A DNA stretch of 64,000 nt from Anoplopoma fimbria (taxonomy: Eukaryota; Chordata; Actinopteri; Perciformes; Anoplopomatidae). Numbering within the stretch: the stretch's first letter is position 1; the number at the start of each line of letters is the position of its first letter. Both the position numbers and the translations under genes were made by a program. This document shows positions 34,040-46,131 of the stretch, in pieces. The notes beneath the pieces are model-generated. The model saw nothing but the letters and a program-made list of their open reading frames with translations. It searched no databases and was not told the DNA's origin. Location: assembly GCF_027596085.1 (NCBI RefSeq), contig NC_072460.1, positions 1,108,593 to 1,172,592 of the forward strand. Reading direction: 5' to 3'.

Positions 34040-34168
34040 TCAGTCTCTCAGGTCCATGCTGGAGCCGAACAGGGCCACCAGCTGCTCCTCATAGTGGGCG
34101 ATGTTCCTCTTCATGATCTCCTTACAGGAACCCAGGAGGCGCTCAAACGCCTGAATGTCTATTACTGC

Positions 34169-34265
<97 letters not shown>

Positions 34266-37200
34266 GGAGAGATGTTAGGTGTGCCTGTGTAGAGTCATTT
34301 GCATAAACACAGCCCAGTATCCGCTGGACAACACAGTAAAAAATGAATCTAACGGAGGTGTTTTTAGACGTCAAATCTTCAAACATGAACTAAAGCAGAA
34401 AGTTTAAATTTGTGCTTTGACATTTGTCAGAAACGGGTAGAAAGACATTCCTGGTCTCCTCTTAAATGTCCTTAAAGGACCTCAGAGGACCTTTGAAGTC
34501 CTGCTGATCTTCTCCAGCAGCAACAGAAGAGGGGAAATCATGAGAACAACAGACGGTATATGTTGCTGCAGTGCAGTGGAGCTGGTGACTGTTAGTACAG
34601 TAAAGAAGGTACGCTGAACTACAACACACACAGGTAAGTGAGTGCACTGACAGGAAGAGCGTGGGGAGAAAATAGGGGAGCAAAAAAGGGAGATGACTGA
34701 CAATACATCTGCTATGAAAAAAATATCCTGTGTGAATAAACAAATAAAGCGGCACAATTAGCATTAAGCACATTTCACAACAGAGGGAATAGAGGTGACA
34801 GAAACACGAGCAGCTGTTTAAAACGCCGTGTTCATTTTCAAAAGTAAAGAGCTGCTCATCCACTGTAGAGCCGGAATTAGTGCATCCACTTTAGAGGGGA
34901 GACAATTACTGAACAACCTTTATTTAACAAAAAAATACAAGGTGACAACAGACGGGATGGAGAGCTAAATGACAATCGTGAATTAATCAAAACTCAAATG
35001 CCACTTGATATCTCATGACAAACTGCCTGTAACAGTGCAATTAGTCTGAAATGAATACTAGACGCTGCTGTAAGGTTGAGTGGTTTGTATAATGCTGATT
35101 AACTGAAAATGCATTTGATTAAAATCATATAAAATGTTCTTCAAATGCAGGCATCACATTCCCTCATATGAAACAAAAAGCTACTTTAAACACAAATCTG
35201 CCGTCACTATCATTTTCTTGTGAGCAGCATTAGCAAAGGATGCTGACAAATGTGTTAAAGGAGTGTGTCGGAGAGTTTTTTGTCTTACCCACACACTTGA
35301 CATTGCCCACTGCGTAGGCTGAGGCGGCCCGGGGCTTGTTAGTGACCAAGGCCAGCTCCCCAAAGTAGTGCCCCCTGCTACAGCGCGTTAGCTCCACCTC
35401 CGCATTGTCTGCATGGCCTGCCTTCGTCTGCAGGGAAGAGAGGAGTGGATTAAAGGTCAGGAACCACTGAGTCTCCCTCTTCTTTCCCTCCCCCCCAGCG
35501 ACAAGCACTCAGCAGCTGAGCCGTCCATTCTCATTCCCGCTGTCGCCGGGCAAAACCAGGAAACACGTTTGTGCTCGGGTGGTCTGACTGGGAAGTGAGG
35601 GTTGTCAGCACGCTCTGCACGCAAACTACTTGATGAGAGAAATACAACCAGGTTTTATATCAATGCATATTCCTGTACCAATAAACATATTTTTTAGAAT
35701 ATTTATCAGCCTAAGAGTGGTTTAATCTTTTCTCCCTTTTGTTTATGTATTCTGGCCTTTTTTTAACAATTGAATTATAGCTGAAGCGATGCTGCTGTAA
35801 ATATGTTCAGTACAACCGGCAGAGGAAGAGTGACTATAAGGTCTCTGAGGGATACACAGTGAAATCAATTCACCCTAGCGGCATAAAGCATAAATCAAAT
35901 TGCATGGAGAGTGTTGAAATGGAGAGATGAAGGAGAGGAGTATCTTACTTTACTCTTCATCATGATCTTGACCTCCCCAGATTCTACTATATAGAAGCAG
36001 TCAGCCTTGTCTCCCTGAGGACAAAGAAAGAAGAGTGTAAATACACTTAAAGGTGGTCATTTACTGTATTTGTACGTTGAAATCCGTAACATTTCACTGC
36101 TGTATGAAACCACACCAGCTTTTCTCAGTCACACCTGTGTGATGATGCGCTCCCCCTCAGGGAACTGCTTCGATCCTAAAACGTCCACAATCTTCATCCT
36201 CTCGTTTGCCTGCACCGAAAAAGAGGAGGGGAGACAGGAAGGTTGAGAGGAGGAAAACAATATGATGAACGTAGGGAGCAGAGAGAATCGTTTCATTGAC
36301 TATGCAGGCAGATTACAGCCATGTAAACTCAGACTGGGTCATGTACCGTTTGTGCTTGGTGGTGTAAAAAATGGTCTGTGACAGTTCATCAGGCACAGTG
36401 TAGTTGAAGTGGCATGTATATCTACAAAAGTACATTTTAACTATCATCTAAACTAAATATACAGAATGTTATTGAGTGTAGAACTGAGCTTCTTCCTTTA
36501 TAAACTGGCTGGTATCTCGCTGATAGTTAGATGTCTAGCTTCACAGGTGATGCTGTTGCCTCTGAAAAAGAGCCTGAGAAGGAGAAGGAGAAGGAGAAGG
36601 AGAAGGGGGAAAGCCAAAAACAACTGGAGCCAGTGAGAGGATTTTCTAACTGGCCTACAACCACTAAACTCACCTCCAGTGACTTGAGTAAGGGCACGGA
36701 CTCGATGAAAGTCTCGTACACCCTCCTCTTCTTGGCATTGTTCTTCACAATGAGTCTACGAAACGTGGCCCGGTCCTAGGGGAAACAAACACCAGTCAAC
36801 AAACACCTTCTGAAGGCAGATAGGTTCTCTCCATGTGGGGGAGACGGCTGCTGGTCCTCCTGCGCTCGGCCACAAGGGGGAGCTGCAGCATCACGAACCA
36901 TCAGAGCAGAGCCGGCTCCATTCACAGATAACAGACTCCATTCTTAACATGAGCATCACAGCTCAATGAGCTGGAGTTGGTAACTGTGCTTAACCTGCTC
37001 ACAATGCAGGGAGACAACTCCAGGGGAAAATGATTCAACACAGAGCTTCATAGATTCACCAAAGGGGACACTTGCTTTAGAAATTGACTGACGGAAGAAA
37101 ATAAGAACAATTGGTACTGATTGACTGAATACACCTAGTTAGCAAAATGAGTCATTTATGATTTAATGACAATGAAAACAACCTCCAGGTAATTAGGCAG

Positions 37201-40200
37201 TTTAAATGTGTCACACTGGGGCGTTCTTACAGTATTTTACATCACCATCAGTTGGAGTGTCACCCATCGCATCAAAATCTACAAATGCTGTATATTTGCA
37301 TGTTTGTCTATGTGTTTATTCTTACCAGTCCCCATAGCGCCCCCTCCTGGGTGGCTACGATGGTGGCGGCGCGTGGCGTGTTGTACATGAGTGCCAGCTC
37401 CCCGAAGCTGCCCTTATTGTCATACTGACCCACCGTTGTTCCCATTACCACTATGTCATACACCCCCCTGGAGACAGAGAGGAGAGGCAGACTGGGTTAG
37501 AGGAAGAGACAAACATAAAAACAGCAAACCGGGAACAAAAGCAGAGACATAAATCCTAAAGGGAACACAGAAAAATAAACTAGAAGGACTTTGATTTATG
37601 CAATTGAGTGAAACGAGGTGATCAGTGTTTTGTTTATTGACCTACTGACTGGTTTAAATAGACATCTAATTACAGCTTATCTGTGGCCTCTGGGCAGGAC
37701 CCTGTGTTAGTTTGGCAGGGTGAGCACATTGTTGACCCTGTTTGTGTTGTGCACTCATGTGTATAAGTGTGTGCATATTTCTATTACAGCAGATGCTTTT
37801 CATACATTTGCAAATTGAGACAATATGTACAGAAGATCTGTGTACACTGTTTTTCATCTGCATTTACAGCATTAAACATGGTTTGTCATCATTGTTGTGC
37901 TTGTCTCTGATAGATAGTAACACTCCCACAGAGCAGCTCTCCCTCTCTGTGTACGAGGATTAAACCTGGGGAGGGTCATTTGCAGCGTTGTTGCTCGGCA
38001 GGATTAGCCAGTCATTTCGTAAGATAGCCTGTCCTCCCATTGGCTGTTTAGAGGGGCTAAACCCCTTGTCGCTAGTGTATTAGCATTGATTTAGTTTGAC
38101 TGGATTACCATGACAATGGGGACGATGACCACTTGTGGGTTGGCCTACCTGAGCACAGTAAAGACACCGTTTAAAGTCCTGTGCTGCTAGCTCTTGATTA
38201 AAAGAGAGGAAGTAGGTGTGACAGCTGTGAACATTAATAAATCATGCACAATGAATGATGGACAGATATACTTTCAATCTTCTTTTAAGCCTCATAAAAC
38301 TGTCAAAATGTACATTTTAACAATGTGTTACTCACTCCCGTTTTCTTTCCTGCTTTTCTTTTTGGTGTCCGTTCATCCCTCCCTCTCTGTGTGTCCATGC
38401 TCACACCCCACCCTGCTGGTGACATTAACCACCACCTACGCTTTTTACAGGCCAGGGAAAATCCCAGGATAGTATAGGACCAGGCAGGCGCTGCTCTTAA
38501 AGGTCATCGGACATCTCTTGTACAGGGAGCCCGCCCTTAGAAAGCATGTGTGCAGACTGAACGATAGCACACAACAAGTGGAAGTAAACCCCTGATATGT
38601 GCCGTGCCAAGAATGAAAAGAGGCCAAGGTGGGATAAACAATGACCAGCCACAAGCCAACACTGGTCTTAAAAACTGCCATTTTAAGGTCCTGTTCTAGT
38701 AGAAAGAAGCTAATTGGGCGAGTAGAATAATGTACGACTGTAGCTGGCGAACAAACAGATGCTGACTCCTCTCAGTGAAGACTCATCATTGAAGTTTATT
38801 AAAAGTTGCCTCATTATCGAAATATAATAAAGTCAACGTTCAAACCTACAATGTTTTAATTAATCTTTTACAAACAAGCACAGTATGGTGAGGAGACCCA
38901 TTTAGATTTCCCTGCAACTAAACATTGTATTCCAGCCCGGGCTACAAAAGCTGTCCTGTAACGGCCTGCGTACATAGCAACAGTTTACATTAGCAACATG
39001 GCAGGGACATTACACACAGCCTTCACAGGTACTGTAGACACGTATACACGGGCAAACCTTCATCATCATAAACCGTGGCTGTAAAGACCAGCAAAATGGG
39101 AGCACTGTTGTAAATATTTAAGTGCTCCACACTCATTTATTGCATTCAAATGCAAATGAAAATGATATTTTAGAAACATATCATTTTTAATTGTTAACAC
39201 TGTCAAATTCAACTGTATGGTATTTTTTGAGGCTGCAATTGATGGTGCTGTTTCAGGTGTCTGTTATTTTTACCTCTCTCTGTGTATGAACTATACAGGG
39301 CTTTACATAATACAATCGATTCAATTGTATCTAGTTATTCAGTGTAATAAATACATATGTGTCAAACACACACAATGTGCACAAGCATCATCCTCGCCTT
39401 CGTCGGTTTTTGTGAGTAACTGTCGAGCCTTTCTGACGTCAAACTTGCAAAAACAAACGTGCAGTGCTTGGATGATGAGATCGAGCAAGCTTGGATCAGC
39501 CTCCTACCTCTCGATGACGTAGAAGTTGTCTCCATCGTCGCCCTGGTCGATGACGTGATCATGGGGCTGAACCCGTAACTCAAACATGGCGTCCAGCACC
39601 TCCGAGAACTGCTCCTGGATGGGGGTAGAGAGGAAGGACATTATACACAAATGTCATTAAGGAAAAAAAGAGCAACAGTGGAAATGTGTATCTGGAGTTC
39701 AACTAGCAGTTAAAATTGTGTCTAGCTGATATGAGTGCTGCTCCTGAGCGAGATGGAAGTTAATTATCCCCGTAGGAAAAGTACACAAGAGAAAGAAGAG
39801 GGGACATTTTCTTCATATCATGCACATGTTTTGACAGGATATGCAATGCCAGTAAAATATTGTTGTCACGAGGGTTTGATTGCATCATAGTGACATAGAT
39901 CTATCAAAGTGGATTCCAAGTACTACATGATTCACAATGGAGACAGAAATAGGTTTTAAAAATATCAAATTCATTTAAGCCAAAACGAACATGGATGAAT
40001 CACAGATACGATTTTTGGAATTGCTTTTCGCAAAACAGACAAAACAATCCATGTCCAAATCTAGTAGGGTTCAAGCCCAACAAAAAACAAGCACATAATA
40101 AAAGCATAGTAACACGGGCTTCTATGAGTGCAGGTTTAAAGGCAACAGGACAAGCAGAGTAGAGGTTGTACTGGGTCATGTCCTTCTTTCACTGGTTCAA

Positions 40201-43200
40201 GATCTTCTTTGTCCCTTTTCTCTACTGTTCATTAAGTGAACTGTATTTATATCTTTTGCTAAATTGTTTTTGTACAAATTGATCATCTGACCTTCCCTAA
40301 GAGCAGATGCTTTTAAGTGATGTTATACACAGAGTGACCAGCAGGGCAACCACAGTACTTTGTAAGAAGATCCAATGAAACACATGTGCTCTTAATACTG
40401 CTTTTATTAAACATTGACATTTTCCTCGCAGCCAAAGTGCCTAAATATTAGAACTCCTGCTGTATAATACAGTCCATTAAACCAATACCCCAAAGGGACC
40501 TTAAAGGATATAGTTTTTATTGTAGGATGGAGCAAAGCAGTCACTGAAGCTGGAAGCTTAGTAATGCGTTAGTGTGTATGCATGTCTCTTCCTGTGTGTA
40601 TGTTTGGAAGGTTTACCTGGTCTAGTGTTTTAAACAGTAGGATGTCTCGGCAGGACTCTTGCAGTCTGAGGCGCTGTTCGTCTGTTTTGGGGTGAACCAC
40701 CCTGGGCTCCGTGTCCTCGTCGTCATCGTCTGGGTTGAATGCCTCCGCACACACTGGAGGGAGGACATGTAAACCCACTTTACACATTGCAATCACACGT
40801 CCCGTTTGATTACAGTGTAACTGGACTCAGCAAACAATCCAGGTTCAGAAACTCATTAAGCCACAGTAAGCAGTGTAAATGCAATGAGCAATGAACAAAA
40901 AACTACAAATAACAATGACAACAAGGATTACAAAGAAACAAACAAGCAAAATATACTACCACTATACTTGTGGTTAGGGGACAAGTAGTACCCTGTGCCG
41001 TGACCCTCAGAGCAATTTAACCTCTGGGTAAGTATGCAGGACAGACTCGTGTCATTAAAGCAGAATTATTCTTCTGTCACACACACACAAATATTTGGGT
41101 CCAGCCCTACAAGTTAAGTAGACATGGCTATGGGATCACAATCAATAGTGACTTCAATGAATCTACATTATCTACCAATTTACACTATATTTTGTCATTA
41201 CACCAAAGTTTATGTAAATAATCACAGAATATTTAACCTTTTATCTTCCAACCGGACTTATCGTGATTCTCCACTGATTTGAAAACACAACGTCTCCATC
41301 ATAGTCACGAAACAACACAGAAATGTGTTTTAAACACACATAAACAGACAAACACACACAAGTAGATGACAAAGAAAACCACAAAGTTGCCAACACAGAC
41401 ACCTTTATTTCTGTGTCTACAAACACAAACACACAAACTCAGAGAACAGGAAACATTGAGATGTTACGCTGTTACACCAGCACACACACAAGCAGAGGAA
41501 GATATTGTATAACACGAAATGAGGCGATGGCCTACAGGAGAAGGGAGGAGAGGACATCATTACTGCAGGACACAGACGGAGCGACTTGTTTCACCACACT
41601 GGCTGACAAACACTGACAAGGTCATTTCAAATTGTCACTATGTATCCGTGCTTCTCCCAACTCTGTAGTGACACACTCCATTTCTCACATGACATTTAAC
41701 ACCAAACACCTGGAAGTCTGCCTGATTGTGTGTGTGCGTGGGTGCGCAATCACAAGTTTAACGTCTTATCTTTCAGCATTCATACCAGTCATGTTTGGAG
41801 CAGCGTGGCCTCTGGAGTCACAACCCGTTAACTACTTTAGTTCTGCTTCATCAGGCAGGTAAATACAACGGAGCAAATAAGAAGCTGTTAAAATGTGAAC
41901 CTCCGTGCTCTGCCAACCAGAATGTGATGCAGTTAATTAAGCCTGAGAACATAATCTGAACCAAGGACTAGATACGACCCCAAACCGCATGGCTTTTATG
42001 AGTGTGAGGACATGGATGTTAGCATAAATAATCAGCTTTGTGTGTTCTTCATGACTGTAATTAAAAATAATAGACATTAAGAATAAGACAAGGCAGAGAG
42101 TGCAGGCAGGTCCATCATGGTTAGCTTAGGTTGCAGGAATCAGATGTGTTTTGTTTTCCCCAAAGAGCTGCCAAAACCTTCATCTATCACTGGCAGGATG
42201 ACAGGACACAAAAACACCTGCCAATATACGCACTACTTGTGAGTCTGAGTGTGTTTTGTTTACAAGTTCACTTGTAACAGGGCAGTGTGATCAAATCAAA
42301 TGCTAATATGTAATCAAGTCATCATTTCCACCCCATTTCAGGCCAAAGAAAATAAACTATAGCTGTGATTGTGGCCCTTATGTTTTCTCTGTAGGAAAAA
42401 AACTGATTCCTATTAACGCTGATGCTGTCCTCCTTCCTGAATGTAGCATGCGTGTCTTTTATATGAGGTTTGTAAAATAGATCACCTGTTTCACCTTCTC
42501 AACCACATCACACGTTCAGCTAAACACAACATTCGGATAACTATTGAAAAGAAAGAGGACCTGGAAATATTTTAACCACCATCCAGTGTAATGTTGACAA
42601 CACCTTAAGCCGTAGAGACGTCAATGACAGGTTAGGATCTCACATTTTCCACTGGAACAAACTATGAATTTGAATGATTTCCAGGAGCTGTTCAACAAAT
42701 TACATGATCAGATTTACAATTTTGGTGTTTTGGAGTGCATTACAATTTAAGAGGACCTCTATGATACAGGGAAGCGTTGTCATTTAAGCTTTAATGAGCC
42801 TCCTTTCCTTGTGAGAAGTTCAAATGTGTCGCCCTGAGAAAACACCACAAACACAAAACACCTGCAAAACCTACTTTGTACGACCTGCAAACTGAAAAAG
42901 GACCTTTGTGGTAACATCTCTGGGAAAAACCATGAGCATCATATTTACGCTCCATCTTTGTTGTTACATTAACACAATTTCTTCTTAGGGCTCAAAAGGA
43001 TCATTGTGTCTTACACCATTACCACCACAAAGAATGTCTACGTGCACCAAACAACACGTCTGCCAACGACGACGCTTCGGACCACTTTGTTAACCAGATC
43101 ATAAAAAACAAGGAACTCTATACAACTGGATGTTACATCTGAAAAACAGTCCAACAAAGTTGACAACTTGTCCATATTAACACCATGTACTCCAACACAC

Positions 43201-43758
43201 CTTTATGACACTGTGGTATAGACAGCAGGGTCAACAGTGACAGTAGGACAGGAGTAAAGATAAACATCAGCAGACACACCCACAGCCTAATCAAAGTGCA
43301 GTGCTCTGTGACGACTGACGACATTCAATTACTCATGTGTAAACACTAGACGGGTACGGCGAAGCGTGAGAAAACAAGAGCGCCGTACACACAAGACCAC
43401 AGGCGCCAACAGAGAAACTGAGAAACTGAGAAAGTGAGGGGAACACAGACACATGAAATCCCCAACACTGTGTTTTAAATCCAAGACATCTGTGAATACA
43501 CTCATTATCAAAACATCAACCGCGAGACACACAAATCAGTACGTCTACCACTCGGCCTCGACATGCATGACACGCACAATAACGCAAACACTGAGCCTCT
43601 TCGGCAGTGATGCAGTGTCGTCCCTGGTGTGGATTACAGTCAGGGGACATGACGTCAAACATATGCATACACACAGACATGCTGGTGAGAATGCAGGCAC
43701 ACACAGACATCACAGTCCTTACCTGACACTCTCCTGTTGAATCTGCTGGGTGGTGGAG
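34040..43758 (-). CDS. prkar2a: cAMP-dependent protein kinase type II-alpha regulatory subunit (exons 2-10; 5'-partial)
   Basis: Coding exons: 43758-43723, 40753-40617, 39614-39508, 37467-37326, 36775-36674, 36209-36135, 36014-35949, 35427-35289, 34164-34040. All join in phase and give 308 codons plus TGA; the missing exon 1 should carry the dimerisation/docking domain. Exon 2 encodes [11 protein letters not shown], the pseudo-inhibitor and autophosphorylation site (RRVS). Exon 3 gives [20 protein letters not shown]. The first cAMP-binding domain includes [13 protein letters not shown] and [16 protein letters not shown]. The second includes [15 protein letters not shown] and [19 protein letters not shown]. 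The C-terminus reads [23 protein letters not shown] and ends SSMDLRD. The protein holds PKA catalytic subunits inactive until cAMP binds, and docks on AKAPs. RII-alpha is favoured over RII-beta by [10 protein letters not shown] and [11 protein letters not shown]. Both the exon 2 and exon 10 acceptors are preceded by (CT)n repeats. Confidence 0.95.
34172..34266. repeat. (GA)n microsatellite abutting the prkar2a exon 10 acceptor
   Basis: About 43 GA units plus a slightly interrupted edge. On the minus strand it is (TC)n ending seven bases before the acceptor CAG at 34165, so it serves as the polypyrimidine tract. Confidence 0.95.
37468..39507. other. prkar2a intron between exons 4 and 5
   Basis: 2 kb with no recognisable exon or repeat family. 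Confidence 0.6.
40754..43722. other. prkar2a intron between exons 2 and 3
   Basis: 3 kb with no recognisable gene. Short open frames only. Confidence 0.6.
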
Positions 43759-43760
43759 CT

Positions 43761-43790
43761 ATGGAGAGAGAGAGAGAGAGAGAGAGAGCT
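43761..43790. repeat. (GA)n microsatellite abutting the prkar2a exon 2 acceptor
   Basis: About 13 GA units. On the minus strand (CT)n runs into CCATAG at the exon 2 boundary (43759). Confidence 0.9.
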
Positions 43791-44266
43791 GAATTAACAT
43801 CTTTGTTTTTCACATAATGACATTTAATACGATTTTGTGATTGCTTTGAAAGCCTCATTACTATTATCTGCTCTGAACAGACGGTGTTCATAACAATAAT
43901 TGTAGCGAAATAAGTTGGGGTTTTTTAAAGGAAAAAAAGGAACAAAAAGGCCGACAGTGAGTCAGAGTGACAGCCAGCATGGTAGAAAGAAAGATACAGA
44001 CCGTCAAACAGATAAACACAACAAGAGGTGAAGAGATACAAAAACGTAGGACACACAAAAAGATGCAGGCAGGTGTGAAGTAAAAACAGACAGCGACAGA
44101 GCGTAATGACCAGCTGAGAAACATGAACGAAGAGAGAGAAACTGAGAAAGAAAAAAGTAAAGAGTATTTTCATAAAGTGCATCGTTTTCCTTACACACAT
44201 GAATGCTGCAGTGAGCAGTGTCTGCAGCCTGCAGCGTGACACACTTTACCTCTAACAAAGGGCAGC

Positions 44267-44345
44267 ATCATGTTTTTCAAAAACATGATCCAACTAATAA
44301 AACAAAACATGATCCAACTAATAAACAAAACATGATCAAACTCAG
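44267..44345. repeat. Palindrome followed by a 22-bp tandem triplet
   Basis: ATCATGTTTTT, one C, then AAAAACATGAT is a perfect 11-bp inverted repeat (44267-44289). Its right arm is also the first of three copies of AAACATGATCCAACTAATAA-type units. Confidence 0.85.
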
Positions 44346-46071
44346 CACCAATAACCACACAATGATGCCTGAAGCCAGATTAAAAAATAACTTAATAAAA
44401 GCCCTCTTGGTTATGTGTATGAAAGTGAAATATTTATAATAACTAATGTATTAGGAGAAAGAAAGGAGGAAAGGGTAATGGGAGTATCTGTTACACTGTG
44501 CCTCTGTTACACCACGCCCTAACAGCTCCAATTAAATATCATTAATTAGTCTGTCTGAAACGTAAACATTTATTTTCCAAAATAATGATGTGCTAAATCT
44601 TGTGCTTTTCTGCCAGTGTTATCTCATCCTAGTGTCTGTGTTTATTACAAATGGACAAAGAGATTCACGGTTTGGTTATGTTTAGACTTGACAGGCGAAC
44701 TTGTCTGTTCCAGAGTAGCTATCCTCAAGCTGTTGCAGTGCACATGTGTGGATGCACAGATGCTGTTAACGTTCCTGAGCCACCCGGACGTCAATCTGCT
44801 TCATAACTCATCATTCAAGGACGCACGCCAGCAGGTACCTGGCCTGTAAGTGCTACCTTAAGCAGGAAGCTGTTTAGTAGCTGACCCCAATCTCTGACCC
44901 CCCCGTAGATCTAAGTATTACTAATATAGATTTGCCCTGCTGTATTTCTTTCTAGGTCGGACCCAGTAATTGAAAAATGTAAATGTCTTCCTGACCAAAG
45001 ACCAGCAATTCACATGGTTTAGCTTCAAAACACAAACATTGTGCCAATAAATGTTTATTCACAAAGCACTCAGATGTTATTTGAGATACTAATCCTGTGA
45101 AGTTCACCCAGGAGAACGCCAAGTGCCTCTTACATGAAGCCAGAGGAGCTCATACGCTGATGTGACATCCAAATATGATATTAGCCGGAGAAGAATAGCA
45201 TACAGCCTAAATGTGTCATCCTGTTAAGTAATGGTCTATGGAAATATGTAGAATCCATTCCATACAGGGATCAGGATAATAAGGTGATTAACAGCCTAAC
45301 CTAAATCTGCTCCTAACAATAACACCTATGTGTAAGTACTAAAGGTTAAAAAATAAAATAAACCTACCCGATGCAAATAAATGTTTCTTGGTATAAACAT
45401 TTGTATTCTTTAAGTTAGTGTGGAACCAGTCACATGCTGTTAAAAAGTCTAGTTCCTTTCATCCATTTTCTTATCCAGGCTAAGACCTTCGCTGGTTTTG
45501 GCCCCATGTGGCAGCAGACCCACTTTATTTTTTCAGAATTTGGCCAACTGAGCCAGATGAGAACAGGCCAGGACATCTGCCACTTGGGCAGGGGTTGGAA
45601 GATCCTGGGGCGAGGTGAGTCTTCCCCATATTGTGTGATTAACAAGGGTAGTTTGCTAGTAAAATACGGAGGCCGGTAGGTATGTAAAAGCACACATTAT
45701 AGATATATTTAATCTTAATTCAAATATATTACAATAGCTTTAATGTCAGAAACCATTTATCAACATTTGGTTTCTTTTAAAAGGTTGAGCTCTCATTCTG
45801 TAATAAAACATCCATGTAACATTTAACCAGGAAATGATGTATAACCTGTGTTTAACCAATGTTTATAACATCAAAACAAACAGGAGAAAACATCCTGTTC
45901 AAAGCAGAGGATGCTTCCTGAGAATGTCTAAACAGCAGCTATAATCAAGTTTAATTTCTGGTCACGATTTCAGTGCTGTGCACTTGACACAAGACAGTAT
46001 TCATCAGAGTAGAGCAGCCTGGAAGGACATGCTGGATATGAATATGCATCAGGGATAATAGAGTGGCAAGT

Positions 46072-46074
<3 letters not shown>

Positions 46075-46129
<55 letters not shown>
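46075..46129. repeat. (GA)n microsatellite
   Basis: About 27 GA units in the presumed prkar2a intron 1. Confidence 0.95.

Positions 46130-46131
<2 letters not shown>

Noticed and set aside
36570..36610. Lys-Glu repeat frame from GAGAAG units
   Set aside because: Simple repeat in a prkar2a intron on the non-coding strand.
45430..45693. Overlapping 81- and 87-codon open frames on opposite strands
   Set aside because: No recognisable family, no exon-like boundaries that join to anything; possibly degenerate repeat DNA.
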